This document shows positions 34,956 to 44,027 of a stretch of DNA of 64,000 nucleotides, one piece after another. Positions within the stretch are counted from its first letter, which is position 1, and every line of letters begins with the position of its first letter. The notes under the pieces are model-generated. The model was not told the origin of the DNA, did not search any database, and worked only from the letters and a program-made list of their open reading frames with translations. Made by a program: the position numbers and the translations under genes. The stretch is from DASXQK01 sp963724385 (GTDB taxonomy: Bacteria; Pseudomonadota; Alphaproteobacteria; Dongiales; Dongiaceae), in contig CAVRUJ010000001.1 in NCBI GenBank assembly GCA_963724385.1, positions 1,860,001 to 1,924,000 of the forward strand, read 5' to 3'.

Positions 34956-35975
34956 ATGACCGGCAGCGCCGGCGCCCCCGTTCCTTTCGGGCACAGCCAT
35001 GTGTTCCTCGGCAGCGGCCATGACCAAAACGCCCGCAGGACCTGGGCGGTCATCTGGCTGTGCGGCGTGATGATGGTTGCCGAGATCGTTGGCGGAAGCA
35101 TATTCGGCTCCCTTGCGCTCGTCGCCGACGGCCTGCACATGTCCACCCATGCCGGCGCCTTGCTGCTGGCCGCACTCGCCTACAGTTATGCCCGCAGGCA
35201 TGCCGAAGACCGACGGTTCGTCTTCGGAACCGGCAAGCTCGGCGACCTTGCCGGATTCTCCAGCGCCATCGTTCTGGCCATGATCGCGCTTCTGATCGGC
35301 TATGAGGCGGTGACGCGGCTGCTCCACCCGGTTGCCATTAGTTTCAACCAGGCGATCCCCATCGCCCTGGTCGGCCTGATGGTGAACGTCGCCAGCGCCT
35401 GGATCCTCAGCGGCGGGAAGTTCAATGAACACGGTCATGGCCATGAGCATCATCACGGCCACGATCACCATGAGCATGACGGCCCTGACCAGCATGGGCA
35501 CGAGCACCACGGGCACGATCATCACGGGCACGGGCACCACGGGCACGGGACTGCCCATCGGGACAACAACATGCGCGCCGCCTTCGTGCATGTGCTGGCC
35601 GATGCGTTCGTGTCGGTATTGGCTGTCACCGGCCTCGCAGCCGGCAAGTACTTCGGCTGGGTCTTCATGGACCCGGTGATGGGCATCGTCGGGGCGGTGG
35701 TGATCGCCAACTGGTCCTATGGCCTGATCCGGGATACCGGCGCCGTCCTGTTGGACATGAGCCCGGACCGGCGGATGGCTGAGGAGCTGCGCAAAGTCAT
35801 CGAAGCCGACGGCGATACCTTGTCCGACCTGCACCTATGGCGCCTGGGGCCGGGGCATCTCGGTGCCATCGTCTCGGTCGTTACGGAACAGCGGCGAAGC
35901 CCGGACTTCTATCGCGCCCGGCTGCACCCGTTCCACAGTCTGTCCCACGTCACGATCGAGGTGCGTACCCGCTGA
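34956..35975 (+). CDS. dmeF: CDF family Co/Ni efflux transporter DmeF
   Basis: A 339-residue cation diffusion facilitator with six membrane spans. TM2 has VADGLHMSTHA (His61...His65, where Zn-type CDFs have HxxxD) and TM5 has HVLADAFVS (His212...Asp216). Between TM4 and TM5, residues 159-201 contain about 22 histidines, encoded by a run of short GGGCACGG-like repeats. It exports divalent metal from cytoplasm to periplasm in exchange for protons. GAGGAGG precedes the ATG. It is co-transcribed with dmeR, pointing to cobalt/nickel rather than zinc. The C-terminal domain, ending VTIEVRTR, is the usual ferredoxin-like cytoplasmic fold. Confidence 0.87.
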   Translation: MTGSAGAPVPFGHSHVFLGSGHDQNARRTWAVIWLCGVMMVAEIVGGSIFGSLALVADGLHMSTHAGALLLAALAYSYARRHAEDRRFVFGTGKLGDLAGFSSAIVLAMIALLIGYEAVTRLLHPVAISFNQAIPIALVGLMVNVASAWILSGGKFNEHGHGHEHHHGHDHHEHDGPDQHGHEHHGHDHHGHGHHGHGTAHRDNNMRAAFVHVLADAFVSVLAVTGLAAGKYFGWVFMDPVMGIVGAVVIANWSYGLIRDTGAVLLDMSPDRRMAEELRKVIEADGDTLSDLHLWRLGPGHLGAIVSVVTEQRRSPDFYRARLHPFHSLSHVTIEVRTR

Positions 35976-36125
35976 TTGGCGCTTGAACGAGGCGTGTCGC
36001 TCCATTAACAAGCGGCAATCCGGCCAACCGCCGGGATTTGGCGAAACCGTAACAGTTCCTGCTTAGCTTAGGGTCACGACGTCGCACGGGTGCTTTTGAT
36101 CGAGGCCAGTTTCGGAGGTTCTGCC

Positions 36126-37856
36126 GTGCGCGGTCCATTGGTCGTTTCCACCCGACTTTCCCGGGTGACCCCGAACCGCTGGGATGTCGTCGCCGTGCCC
36201 TTGGTCCTGGGCGTGCTCGCCGTCATCGCGGTGGGTGCGCATCAGGTGGCGGCACCTCTGGAGGTGCTGCAGAAGACGCCGGTTTCGCTGGACGTCGGCA
36301 ATCTTCCCGACTACGCGCTCAGGACCACGCTCAGGATGCTGGCGGCCCTGGCGGCGTCGCTATTCTTCACCCTCGTCTATGGCGCGCTCGCCGCCAAGAG
36401 CCGGCGGGCCGAGCTCATCCTCATCCCGATTCTCGACGTGCTCCAGTCGGTGCCAATCCTGGGCTTCATCTCATTCACCATCGTGATGTTCATCCGGATG
36501 TTTCCGGGGAGCACGCTCGGGCCCGAAAGCGCGGCGGTGTTCGCGATCTTCACCAGCCAGGCCTGGAACATGGCCTTCAGCTTCTACCAGTCGCTGCGCA
36601 CGATCCCCAAAGACCTGGACGAGGCCTGCCGCGGGTTCCACCTGTCCGCCTGGCAGCGGTTCTGGCGGCTCGAGGTTCCCTTCGCCATGCCCGGGCTCAT
36701 CTGGAACATGATGATGTCCATGTCGGGCGGATGGTTCTTCGTCGTGGCATCCGAGGCGATCTCGGTGGGGGACCAGACCTACACGTTGCCCGGCATCGGT
36801 TCCTACGTAGCGCTCGCCATCGCGGACAAGGACCTTGGCGCCGTCGGATGGGCAGTGCTGGCGATGCTCGTCGTGATCGTCGCCTACGATCAGCTTCTGT
36901 TCCGGCCCTTGGTCGCCTGGGCCGAGAAATTCCGGTTCGAGCAGACGGCTGCCCAGATCGCGCCGAAATCCTGGGTGCTTGATCTCCTGCAGCGGTCCCG
37001 GTTCATCGAGCTCGCGCTGTCGCCAGCCGGCTCTCTGATCAGACAAGCCCGGCGATTCCGACTCCCCGCGCCGAAGCTTCCCGCCATGCCCGTCCAGCGC
37101 TGGCTCTCGCCGGCTTTGACCGACTGGCTCTGGTATGCCGGCGTGGCCGCAATCGGGCTCTATGGGGCATGGCGTCTGTTCGACTTCATCCGGGCAAGCC
37201 TCGGGTTCTCAGACCTCGTCCAGGCCCTCGAACTCGGCCTCATCACCTTGGTCCGGGTGCTCATCCTGATCGCGCTCGCTTCCGCGATCTGGGTACCCGT
37301 CGGCGTCTGGATCGGCCTTCGGCCCAAGATCGCCCAGTGGGCCCAGCCGATCGCCCAATTTCTCGCCGCCTTCCCAGCGAACCTCCTGTTCCCGGTCGCC
37401 GTCGTGGTGATCGTCCGCTTCGACCTCAACACGGACATCTGGCTCAGCCCCCTGATGATCCTCGGCACCCAGTGGTACATCCTGTTCAACGTCATAGCCG
37501 GCGCCACGGCCTTCCCCAACGACCTCAAGGAAGTCGCGGCGAACTTCGACATGCGCGGCTGGAAATGGTGGACCAGGGTCATCCTGCCCGGGATCTTTCC
37601 CTATTACATCACCGGCGCCATCACCGCCTCCGGCGGCTCTTGGAACGCCAGCATCGTGACCGAGATCGTCGCCTGGGGCTCCACCACGCTCCGGGCGCAT
37701 GGCCTGGGCGCCTATATCGCGCAAGCCACGACGGCGGGCGATTATCCGCGCATCATGCTGGGGATAGCCGTGATGTCCGGCTTCGTGATTCTTCTCAATC
37801 GCGGCTTCTGGCGGCGGCTCTATGTGCTTTCCGAGCGCCGCCTGAGGCTTGACTGA
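36126..37856 (+). CDS. ABC transporter permease, two fused permease domains (nitrate/sulfonate/bicarbonate type)
   Basis: A 576-residue protein. I chose GTG 36126, with GGAGG 6 bases upstream, over GTG 36090. Two binding-protein-dependent permease domains are fused: the first (about residues 45-280) with the EAA-type loop DEACRGFHLSAWQRFWRLEVP, the second (about 330-570) with EVAANFDMRGWKWWTRVILPG. Each has about six spans. It pairs with the ATPase gene 14 bases downstream. Fusion of both permease halves in one chain is unusual but known in this subgroup. No substrate-binding protein gene is adjacent, so the substrate and even the direction of transport are open. Confidence 0.85.
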   Translation: MRGPLVVSTRLSRVTPNRWDVVAVPLVLGVLAVIAVGAHQVAAPLEVLQKTPVSLDVGNLPDYALRTTLRMLAALAASLFFTLVYGALAAKSRRAELILIPILDVLQSVPILGFISFTIVMFIRMFPGSTLGPESAAVFAIFTSQAWNMAFSFYQSLRTIPKDLDEACRGFHLSAWQRFWRLEVPFAMPGLIWNMMMSMSGGWFFVVASEAISVGDQTYTLPGIGSYVALAIADKDLGAVGWAVLAMLVVIVAYDQLLFRPLVAWAEKFRFEQTAAQIAPKSWVLDLLQRSRFIELALSPAGSLIRQARRFRLPAPKLPAMPVQRWLSPALTDWLWYAGVAAIGLYGAWRLFDFIRASLGFSDLVQALELGLITLVRVLILIALASAIWVPVGVWIGLRPKIAQWAQPIAQFLAAFPANLLFPVAVVVIVRFDLNTDIWLSPLMILGTQWYILFNVIAGATAFPNDLKEVAANFDMRGWKWWTRVILPGIFPYYITGAITASGGSWNASIVTEIVAWGSTTLRAHGLGAYIAQATTAGDYPRIMLGIAVMSGFVILLNRGFWRRLYVLSERRLRLD

Positions 37857-37870
37857 AGGAGGCTTCGCCG

Positions 37871-39184
37871 ATGATGAGCACGACCTCGCCGCTCCTGCTG
37901 CAGGCCAAGTCCGTCTGTCAGGCATTCCCGAAAGCGGGTGGGGGAGAGGTCGTCGTGCTGGAAAACGTCGACCTGAGCCTGCGGCAAGGTGAAGTCGTGA
38001 GCCTGCTAGGGCGCTCGGGCTCGGGCAAATCCACCCTGCTCCGGATCGTCTCCGGTCTCATCAAGCCCACCTCCGGCGGTGTCGTAGTCAACGGCCAGCC
38101 GGTGCAAGGCTGCGTGCGCGGCGTGGCCATGGTGTTTCAGAGCTTCGCCCTGTTCCCCTGGCTCACGGTCCTGGAGAATGTCGAGTTCGGGCTGGAAGCA
38201 CTCGGGGTTCCAGAAACAGAGATGCGTCATCGGGCGCTGGCCGCCATCGACCTGATCGGGCTGGACGGCTATGAATCCGCCTATCCGAAGGAGATTTCGG
38301 GCGGCATGAGGCAGCGGGTCGGCTTCGCCCGCGCCATCGTCGTGCATCCGAACATATTGCTCATGGACGAGCCGTTTTCGGCCCTCGACGTGCTCACGGC
38401 CGAAACGCTGAGGACGGATTTCCTCGAGCTCTGGGCCGAGGGCAAGATGCCGATCAAGTCCGTCCTGATGGTAACGCACAACATCGAAGAGGCGGTCCTG
38501 ATGAGCGACCGCATTCTGGTGTTCTCCTCGAACCCCGGCCGCGTTGCATCCGAGATCCGGGTCGATATTCCCCAACCCCGCAGCCGCCTGGATCCGTCCT
38601 TCCGCGCCCTGGTCGACAGGATCTACGGCGTCATGACCCAGAAGTCGGCGGGGCAAGCCCGGGAAACCCTGGGCGGCCATATCTCCGGCGCGGGCATCGC
38701 CATGATCATGCCGCGCGTGTCGAGCAATCAGCTCGCCGGCCTGATGGAAGCCGTCGCGGGCCCGCCCTATAACGGCAAAGCCGATCTTCCCGCGATCGCG
38801 ACCCTGCTGCAAATGGACGCCGACGACCTGTTTCCGATCGCCGAGGTCCTGCAACTCCTGCATTTCGCCGAGCTTGCCGAAGGCGACATTCGCCTCACCG
38901 ATATCGGGCGCAGGTTCGTGGACGCCGAGATCGACGCGCGCAAGCGCCTGTTCGCCGAGTGCAGCTTGGCCCATGTGCCGCTCATCGCCCATATCAAGCG
39001 CGTACTCGACGAACGGCCCAGCCACCGGGCGCCCTTCAGCCGGTTTTTGGAGGAGCTAGAGGACCATACGACCGAGGAACACGCCCGCCAGAACCTCCGC
39101 GCGGCCATCGGCTGGGGCCGCTACGGCGAGATCTTCTCCTATGACGACGACGGCGACAGCTTCAGCCTGGAGAATCCGACATAG
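37871..39184 (+). CDS. ABC transporter ATP-binding protein with C-terminal AAA-associated domain
   Basis: A 437-residue ATPase with AAGGAGG before the ATG. Walker A is GRSGSGKS (residues 47-54), the signature is ISGGMRQRV and Walker B is ILLMDEPF. The first 260 residues match nitrate/taurine-type ABC ATPases. The remaining 170 residues (from about NQLAGLMEAVAG) are an extra domain seen in a subset of these proteins (AAA-associated C-terminal domain), perhaps regulatory. It forms an operon with the fused permease just upstream. Confidence 0.87.
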   Translation: MMSTTSPLLLQAKSVCQAFPKAGGGEVVVLENVDLSLRQGEVVSLLGRSGSGKSTLLRIVSGLIKPTSGGVVVNGQPVQGCVRGVAMVFQSFALFPWLTVLENVEFGLEALGVPETEMRHRALAAIDLIGLDGYESAYPKEISGGMRQRVGFARAIVVHPNILLMDEPFSALDVLTAETLRTDFLELWAEGKMPIKSVLMVTHNIEEAVLMSDRILVFSSNPGRVASEIRVDIPQPRSRLDPSFRALVDRIYGVMTQKSAGQARETLGGHISGAGIAMIMPRVSSNQLAGLMEAVAGPPYNGKADLPAIATLLQMDADDLFPIAEVLQLLHFAELAEGDIRLTDIGRRFVDAEIDARKRLFAECSLAHVPLIAHIKRVLDERPSHRAPFSRFLEELEDHTTEEHARQNLRAAIGWGRYGEIFSYDDDGDSFSLENPT

Positions 39185-39423
39185 GGCCGCACGCGGTTGG
39201 GCGGTCAGGCCGCATTTCCATCGCATTCGTTGGTCGCGTCATCTAAATTCCGTTCCGGTCGGGCCATGCGCCGCCGAGCGACGCCCGCCCGGCTTCTTTC
39301 GTCCATGACCATCGCCGGTTGGCGGCGACGGCAGCCTCGATCGCGCAAGCGGATAACAGACCAGGAGTAACCAGCGTAGAGTGGCCGACATCCCGTCCTC
39401 CCAAGGGCCATGAACAGCACCCC

Positions 39424-42114
39424 ATGACAAACAACCGTGCCGAGTTTCCAAGAATGCTCTGGCACCGGCTCTGGCGGTGGGACCGGCCGGCAGTCACTGG
39501 CAAGGGCCACCCCGATGCTTCGTCACGCTACCTCGACGTGGCACGGCTCGCTTCCGAGGAGGCGCTCGCCCAGCTGGGCACGACCGGCGGCGGCCTCGAC
39601 GAAGGCGAAGCGGCCCAGCGGCTGCGGAAGATGGGCCCGAATGCCGTCGCCCAGGAGAAACAGGCAAGCATCCTGGTTCAGCTTCTCGTCCGCCTCGGAA
39701 CGCCGCTGAACGTGCTGCTCCTGGCGCTGGCGTTCGCTTCCTACCTGCTGAGCGACGCACGTGCCGCCGTCATGATCGCGATGATGGTCATCCTCAGCGT
39801 CGGCCTCAGCTTCATTCAGGAGTATCGCTCGCAGAAGGCCGCAGCGGCGCTGCGTGCCATGGTGCGGACGACAGCGACCGTCTTGCGCAGGCCGAGCGCG
39901 CAAGAGGGCGGACAAGCCACCCCCGCCGAGCCGGTCCAGCGAGAGATCCCGATCGAAGAGCTGGTGCCGGGCGACGTGATTGCGCTTGCCGCCGGAGACA
40001 TGTTTCCTGCCGATGTCCGGCTGATTTCCGCCAAGGAGCTGTTTGTAAACGCCGCCTCGCTGACCGGAGAAGCGCTGCCTGCGGAAAAGTTCGCCAAACC
40101 AGCGCCGGACGGCATTGGCGATCCCCTCGACCTGCCCAACATAGGCTTCATGGGCACAGCGGTCGTGAGCGGCGCCGCGACCGGCGTGGTGTTCCTGACC
40201 GGCAGGCAAACCTACTTCGGCAAGGTCGCGGACACCATCGCGCACCAGCGGCCGTTGACGAATTTCGAGAAGGGGATCAACCGTTTCGTGTGGCTCATGA
40301 TCGGCTTCATGGCGGTGATGGTGCCCGCCGTGTTCCTGATCAATGGATTCACCAAGGGCAGCTGGTTCGAAGCGCTGCTGTTCGCAGTCGCCGTCGCCGT
40401 CGGGCTCACGCCGGAGATGCTGCCGATGATCGTCATGATGAACCTGGCGAAGGGCAGCCTCGCGATGTCGCGCAAGAAGGTCATCGTGAAGCGCCTCAAC
40501 GCGATCCAGAACTTCGGCGCCATGGACGTGCTGTGCACGGACAAGACCGGGACGCTGACGCAAGACCGCATCATCCTGAAGCGGCACCTGGACATCCGCG
40601 GCGAGGACTCCGACAAGGTCCTCGAATTCGCCTACCTCAACAGTTACTACCAGTCGGGGCTCAAGAATCTGCTCGACGTCGCGGTGCTCAAGCATTTGGA
40701 CCTCCGTCAGGACCTTCGGGTCGAGCATGATTTCAAGAAGGTGGACGAGATCCCGTTCGACTTCGACCGCCGGCGGATGTCGGTGGTCGTGGAGCGACCG
40801 GACAAGACGCACCTGCTGATTTGCAAGGGCGCGGTGGAGGAGATGGCCAGCGTCTGTTCCGCTTACGAAATAGAAGGGGAGCGAGGGCCCCTCGATCCCT
40901 CCCACATCGAGACGGCCAAGCAGGAAACGGCGCTCCTGAACGGTGATGGCTTCCGGGTCGTGGCGGTGGGCTATAGGGAGTTTCCGACACCTAAACCGGC
41001 CTATTCGGTCGCAGACGAAGCGGAACTCACGCTTCTCGGGTATATCGCCTTTCTCGATCCGCCCAAGGACAGTGCCGCCGGCGCGATCAAGGCGCTCAAC
41101 GGCATCGGCGTGCAGGTCAAGATCATCACCGGCGACAACGAGATCGTCACGCGGAAGATCTGCAGCGAGGTGGGGCTGCATGTCGACCGCGTCCTGCTGG
41201 GCAGCGAAATCGAATCCCTGTCCAAAGAGGCGCTCGACTCCTGCGTGGAAGCGGTCGCGGTGTTCGCCAAGGTCTCCCCGACCCAGAAAGCCGCGGTCAT
41301 CGCGGCGCTGCATAGAAGAGGCCGCGTCGTGGGGTTCCTGGGCGACGGCATCAACGACGGCCCGGCGCTGAAGGCCGCGGATGTCGGGATCTCGGTCGAC
41401 ACCGCGGTCGATATCGCCAAGGACTCGGCCGACATCATCCTGCTCGAGAAGAGCCTCGCGGTGCTCAGCGAAGGCGTGATGGAGGGCCGGCGAGTTTTCG
41501 GCAACATCATCAAATACATCAAGATGGGCGCGAGCTCGAATTTCGGCAACATGTTCAGCGTCATCGGCGCCAGCATCTTCCTGCCGTTCCTGCCGATGGC
41601 GCCGCTCCAGGTGCTCGCCAACAACCTTCTCTACGACTTCTCGCAAACGACGATCCCGACCGACACGGTCGACGAGGAGTATCTCAGGGTCCCGCGCCGA
41701 TGGGACATCGGCAACATCATGCGATTCATGATTTTCATCGGGCCGATGAGTTCGATCTTCGACTATACGACGTACTTCACCATGCTTTACTTCTTCCATG
41801 CCTGGAACGACCCGGCGCTGTTCCAGACGGGATGGTTCGTCAAGTCACTGCTCACGCAGACGCTCATCATTCACGTGATCCGCACCGCCAAGGTCCCCTT
41901 CATCGAGAGCAGGGCGAGCCCGCAGCTGATGGCGACGACAGTCATCATCGCCTTGATCGGCATTGCGCTTCCCTTCACGCATCTGGGGCACGCGCTCGGC
42001 TTCAAGAGGCTGCCGCACGATTACTGGATCGCATTGGCGCTGACCCTGGTAAGCTACGTCATTCTTACCCATCATGTGAAAATGTGGTTCATCCGCCGCT
42101 TCGGCCTGAATTGA
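39424..42114 (+). CDS. mgtA: magnesium-translocating P-type ATPase (MgtA-like)
   Basis: An 896-residue P3B-type ATPase from ATG 39424; the frame is open to 39319, but the extra 35 residues do not look like the family. The phosphorylation motif DKTGTLT begins at Asp373. The TGES-equivalent actuator motif is LTGEALP, the nucleotide domain has FDRRRMSVVV and CKGAVEEM, the hinge is GDGINDGPAL, and ITGDNEIVT follows MgtA/MgtB sequence. It imports Mg2+ at low external Mg2+. The 239-base leader upstream could carry a Mg-sensing element, but I saw no convincing one. Confidence 0.9.
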   Translation: MTNNRAEFPRMLWHRLWRWDRPAVTGKGHPDASSRYLDVARLASEEALAQLGTTGGGLDEGEAAQRLRKMGPNAVAQEKQASILVQLLVRLGTPLNVLLLALAFASYLLSDARAAVMIAMMVILSVGLSFIQEYRSQKAAAALRAMVRTTATVLRRPSAQEGGQATPAEPVQREIPIEELVPGDVIALAAGDMFPADVRLISAKELFVNAASLTGEALPAEKFAKPAPDGIGDPLDLPNIGFMGTAVVSGAATGVVFLTGRQTYFGKVADTIAHQRPLTNFEKGINRFVWLMIGFMAVMVPAVFLINGFTKGSWFEALLFAVAVAVGLTPEMLPMIVMMNLAKGSLAMSRKKVIVKRLNAIQNFGAMDVLCTDKTGTLTQDRIILKRHLDIRGEDSDKVLEFAYLNSYYQSGLKNLLDVAVLKHLDLRQDLRVEHDFKKVDEIPFDFDRRRMSVVVERPDKTHLLICKGAVEEMASVCSAYEIEGERGPLDPSHIETAKQETALLNGDGFRVVAVGYREFPTPKPAYSVADEAELTLLGYIAFLDPPKDSAAGAIKALNGIGVQVKIITGDNEIVTRKICSEVGLHVDRVLLGSEIESLSKEALDSCVEAVAVFAKVSPTQKAAVIAALHRRGRVVGFLGDGINDGPALKAADVGISVDTAVDIAKDSADIILLEKSLAVLSEGVMEGRRVFGNIIKYIKMGASSNFGNMFSVIGASIFLPFLPMAPLQVLANNLLYDFSQTTIPTDTVDEEYLRVPRRWDIGNIMRFMIFIGPMSSIFDYTTYFTMLYFFHAWNDPALFQTGWFVKSLLTQTLIIHVIRTAKVPFIESRASPQLMATTVIIALIGIALPFTHLGHALGFKRLPHDYWIALALTLVSYVILTHHVKMWFIRRFGLN

Positions 42115-42246
42115 CCGGAGGCGGCCGGAGAGACAATTCGACGCGTTTGGGGCGGCGCGGGCGCCGATCCTAGCGGAATTGACAGGGCAAGGAATCCGGC
42201 GACCATTGTCGCGGCCGGCGATAAGCCGAATGCGCTCGGTGCCGGT

Positions 42247-43146
42247 GTGAAACTTAGCTCCTGGGTCCAGTGTGTGGTGACCACCGACCATCCTCCTGCG
42301 AGCGACCCGAACCAGGTTCCGCGCGATCCGCCGGCCGGCAGGCGCGGGGATGGTGCGGTTTCCTGGGCGGCGCTGGATCGAGAGCTTGGCCTTTGGCTGG
42401 AGACCGGTACAGCCGCCAGCTTCTGGTGGCGCGACGACGATGCGACGAAGCCGAGCCCGGCTCTGGACCGCCTGCTCGACATCGCCACGAGAGAAGGAGT
42501 TCCGGTGGCCATTGCCAGCGTGCCCAAGTTCCTGTCCGCGGATTTGCCGGCAAGGTTGCGCGCCCGCCCAGCCTTGCGAGTGCTCCAGCACGGCTTCGCC
42601 CATCAGAACCACGCCGCGGGAAAGGGCGAGGGGGCGTGGGAGCTTGGACTTCACCGCGGGGCCGAGCGGGTGCTCGGCGAACTTGCCGCGGGGCGCGACA
42701 TCTTGCGCACCGCCTTCGCTGCCCAGTTCATCCCCGTCGTCGCGGCGCCGTGGAACAGGATCGACAGGCGGCTGTTCGCGGGCCTGAGAGGCAACGGCTT
42801 CATCGGGGTATCGGCCTTCGGCGAGCGCGCGCCACCGCCATACATGGCGGGGTTTATCGAGGCGAACACGCATCTCGACTTGCTGTCCTGGAAAGGGGGC
42901 CCGCACTTCCGCGGCGAAGGACCCGCGCTCAAGGGAATCACCGATCATCTGAGCCGTCGGCGCCTAGGAGCCGCCGATCTGGATGAGCCTACGGGCATCC
43001 TCTCCCATCACCTTTCGCTCGACGAGGCGGCCTGGCGCTTCCTTGCCGATCTCCTCGGCTTCCTCGCGCGGCATCCCGGTGCGTCCTGGCTATCGGCGGA
43101 CGAAGTCTTCGCCCCGGCAAACCCGGCACCGGCAGGCCTGGCATGA
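42247..43146 (+). CDS. polysaccharide deacetylase-like (NodB-fold) protein
   Basis: A 299-residue protein with a GTG start; the start is uncertain because no binding site is visible and the first 40 residues look unstructured. FWWRDDDATKPSPALDRLLDIA gives the Asp-Asp of the NodB motif 1, and LRVLQHGFAHQNH supplies the zinc histidines of motif 2. VVAAPWNRIDRRLFAGLRGNGF matches motif 3. The fold removes N- or O-acetyl groups from glycans. The stop overlaps the start of the GNAT gene (ATGA), so the two are translationally coupled. Confidence 0.75.
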   Translation: MKLSSWVQCVVTTDHPPASDPNQVPRDPPAGRRGDGAVSWAALDRELGLWLETGTAASFWWRDDDATKPSPALDRLLDIATREGVPVAIASVPKFLSADLPARLRARPALRVLQHGFAHQNHAAGKGEGAWELGLHRGAERVLGELAAGRDILRTAFAAQFIPVVAAPWNRIDRRLFAGLRGNGFIGVSAFGERAPPPYMAGFIEANTHLDLLSWKGGPHFRGEGPALKGITDHLSRRRLGAADLDEPTGILSHHLSLDEAAWRFLADLLGFLARHPGASWLSADEVFAPANPAPAGLA

Positions 43147-44006
43147 GGGTCGGCGAGGTGCGCCCAGCGGGGGCGGCCGATATCGAATCAATCTGCCGGC
43201 TCCTGCACGAGCAGATGAACCGCAAGTTCACCCCGGATCGCTGGCGCCGGCTGATGACCTACCGCTGGATCGCGGAAAAGCCGGATCTGGGCCGTGTCGC
43301 CATCGTCGAGGGCCGGGTCGTCGGCTATGTCGGCATGGTTTATGCCGACCGGAGGCTTGGGCAGCGCCGGCATCGGATCGTCAACATCTGCGCCTGGTAT
43401 CTCGACAAGGCCTACAGGGGTCTCGGCCTCGGCCTCGAGCTCATGCGTTCGGCGACGGCGGACCCGGAGACGACCTACACGAATCTCACGAGCTCTTCGC
43501 GCACGCTAACGCTGCTCGACAGGGTCGGTTTTCGCGTGCTCGACAGCGAGCGTCGTCTATGGACCGTCCAGGCTCCGCCGGTCGGGCTCGCCATCGAGCG
43601 GGACGAGGCGCAAATCCTGAAGGCATGCGAGGCCGCGCAGGCGGAGATGCTGCGCGATCACGCGGGACTGCCCATCCGCCCCATCCTTATCAGGGAAGGC
43701 GAAGAAAGCTGCCTCGCCGTGTTCTCGATCAAGCAAAAGCATCAAGGCGACCCCTATTTCGACGTGCTTCATCTGAGCAATCCGGCGTTCTTTGCCGCCA
43801 GGGCCCAGGCGATCGCCGACAGCCTGCTGCCGCGAAGCGGGCGGGCCGTGCTTGCGGCCGATGCAAGGTTACTGATGGGCCATCCCCAGGGTGGGACAAT
43901 CCAACCCATGCCGGTGCCGCGGTTTTTCAAATCGAGCCGGCTTCAGCCCGCGGAAATCGACAATATGTATTCCGAGCTCCAATTGCTCGATCTGAAGCTC
44001 GACTGA
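43143..44006 (+). CDS. GNAT-family acetyltransferase
   Basis: A 287-residue protein overlapping the deacetylase stop by 4 bases. Residues 1-150 form a GNAT domain: VGEVRPAGAADIESICRLL, VVGYVGMVYADRR and the acetyl-CoA-binding DKAYRGLGLGLELM, followed by TNLTSSSRTLTLLDRVGF. The C-terminal half, with several beta/helix elements, is not recognised. The domain transfers acetyl from acetyl-CoA to an amine. With the coupled deacetylase, it probably modifies a sugar or other small substrate. The acceptor is unknown. Confidence 0.75.
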   Translation: MRVGEVRPAGAADIESICRLLHEQMNRKFTPDRWRRLMTYRWIAEKPDLGRVAIVEGRVVGYVGMVYADRRLGQRRHRIVNICAWYLDKAYRGLGLGLELMRSATADPETTYTNLTSSSRTLTLLDRVGFRVLDSERRLWTVQAPPVGLAIERDEAQILKACEAAQAEMLRDHAGLPIRPILIREGEESCLAVFSIKQKHQGDPYFDVLHLSNPAFFAARAQAIADSLLPRSGRAVLAADARLLMGHPQGGTIQPMPVPRFFKSSRLQPAEIDNMYSELQLLDLKLD

Positions 44007-44027
44007 CGGCGTCGGCGGATAGGCAAA

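Noticed and set aside
35425..35560. Short GC-rich repeats in dmeF as a separate repeat element
   Set aside because: They encode the in-frame histidine-rich loop and are better explained as part of the gene.
39205..39423. Leader upstream of mgtA as a possible Mg-sensing riboswitch
   Set aside because: I saw no recognisable M-box or mgtA-leader features, and could not fold it reliably by eye.
39523..41799. 758-codon minus-strand open frame inside mgtA
   Set aside because: It is antisense to a complete P-type ATPase with all motifs; composition is shadow-like.
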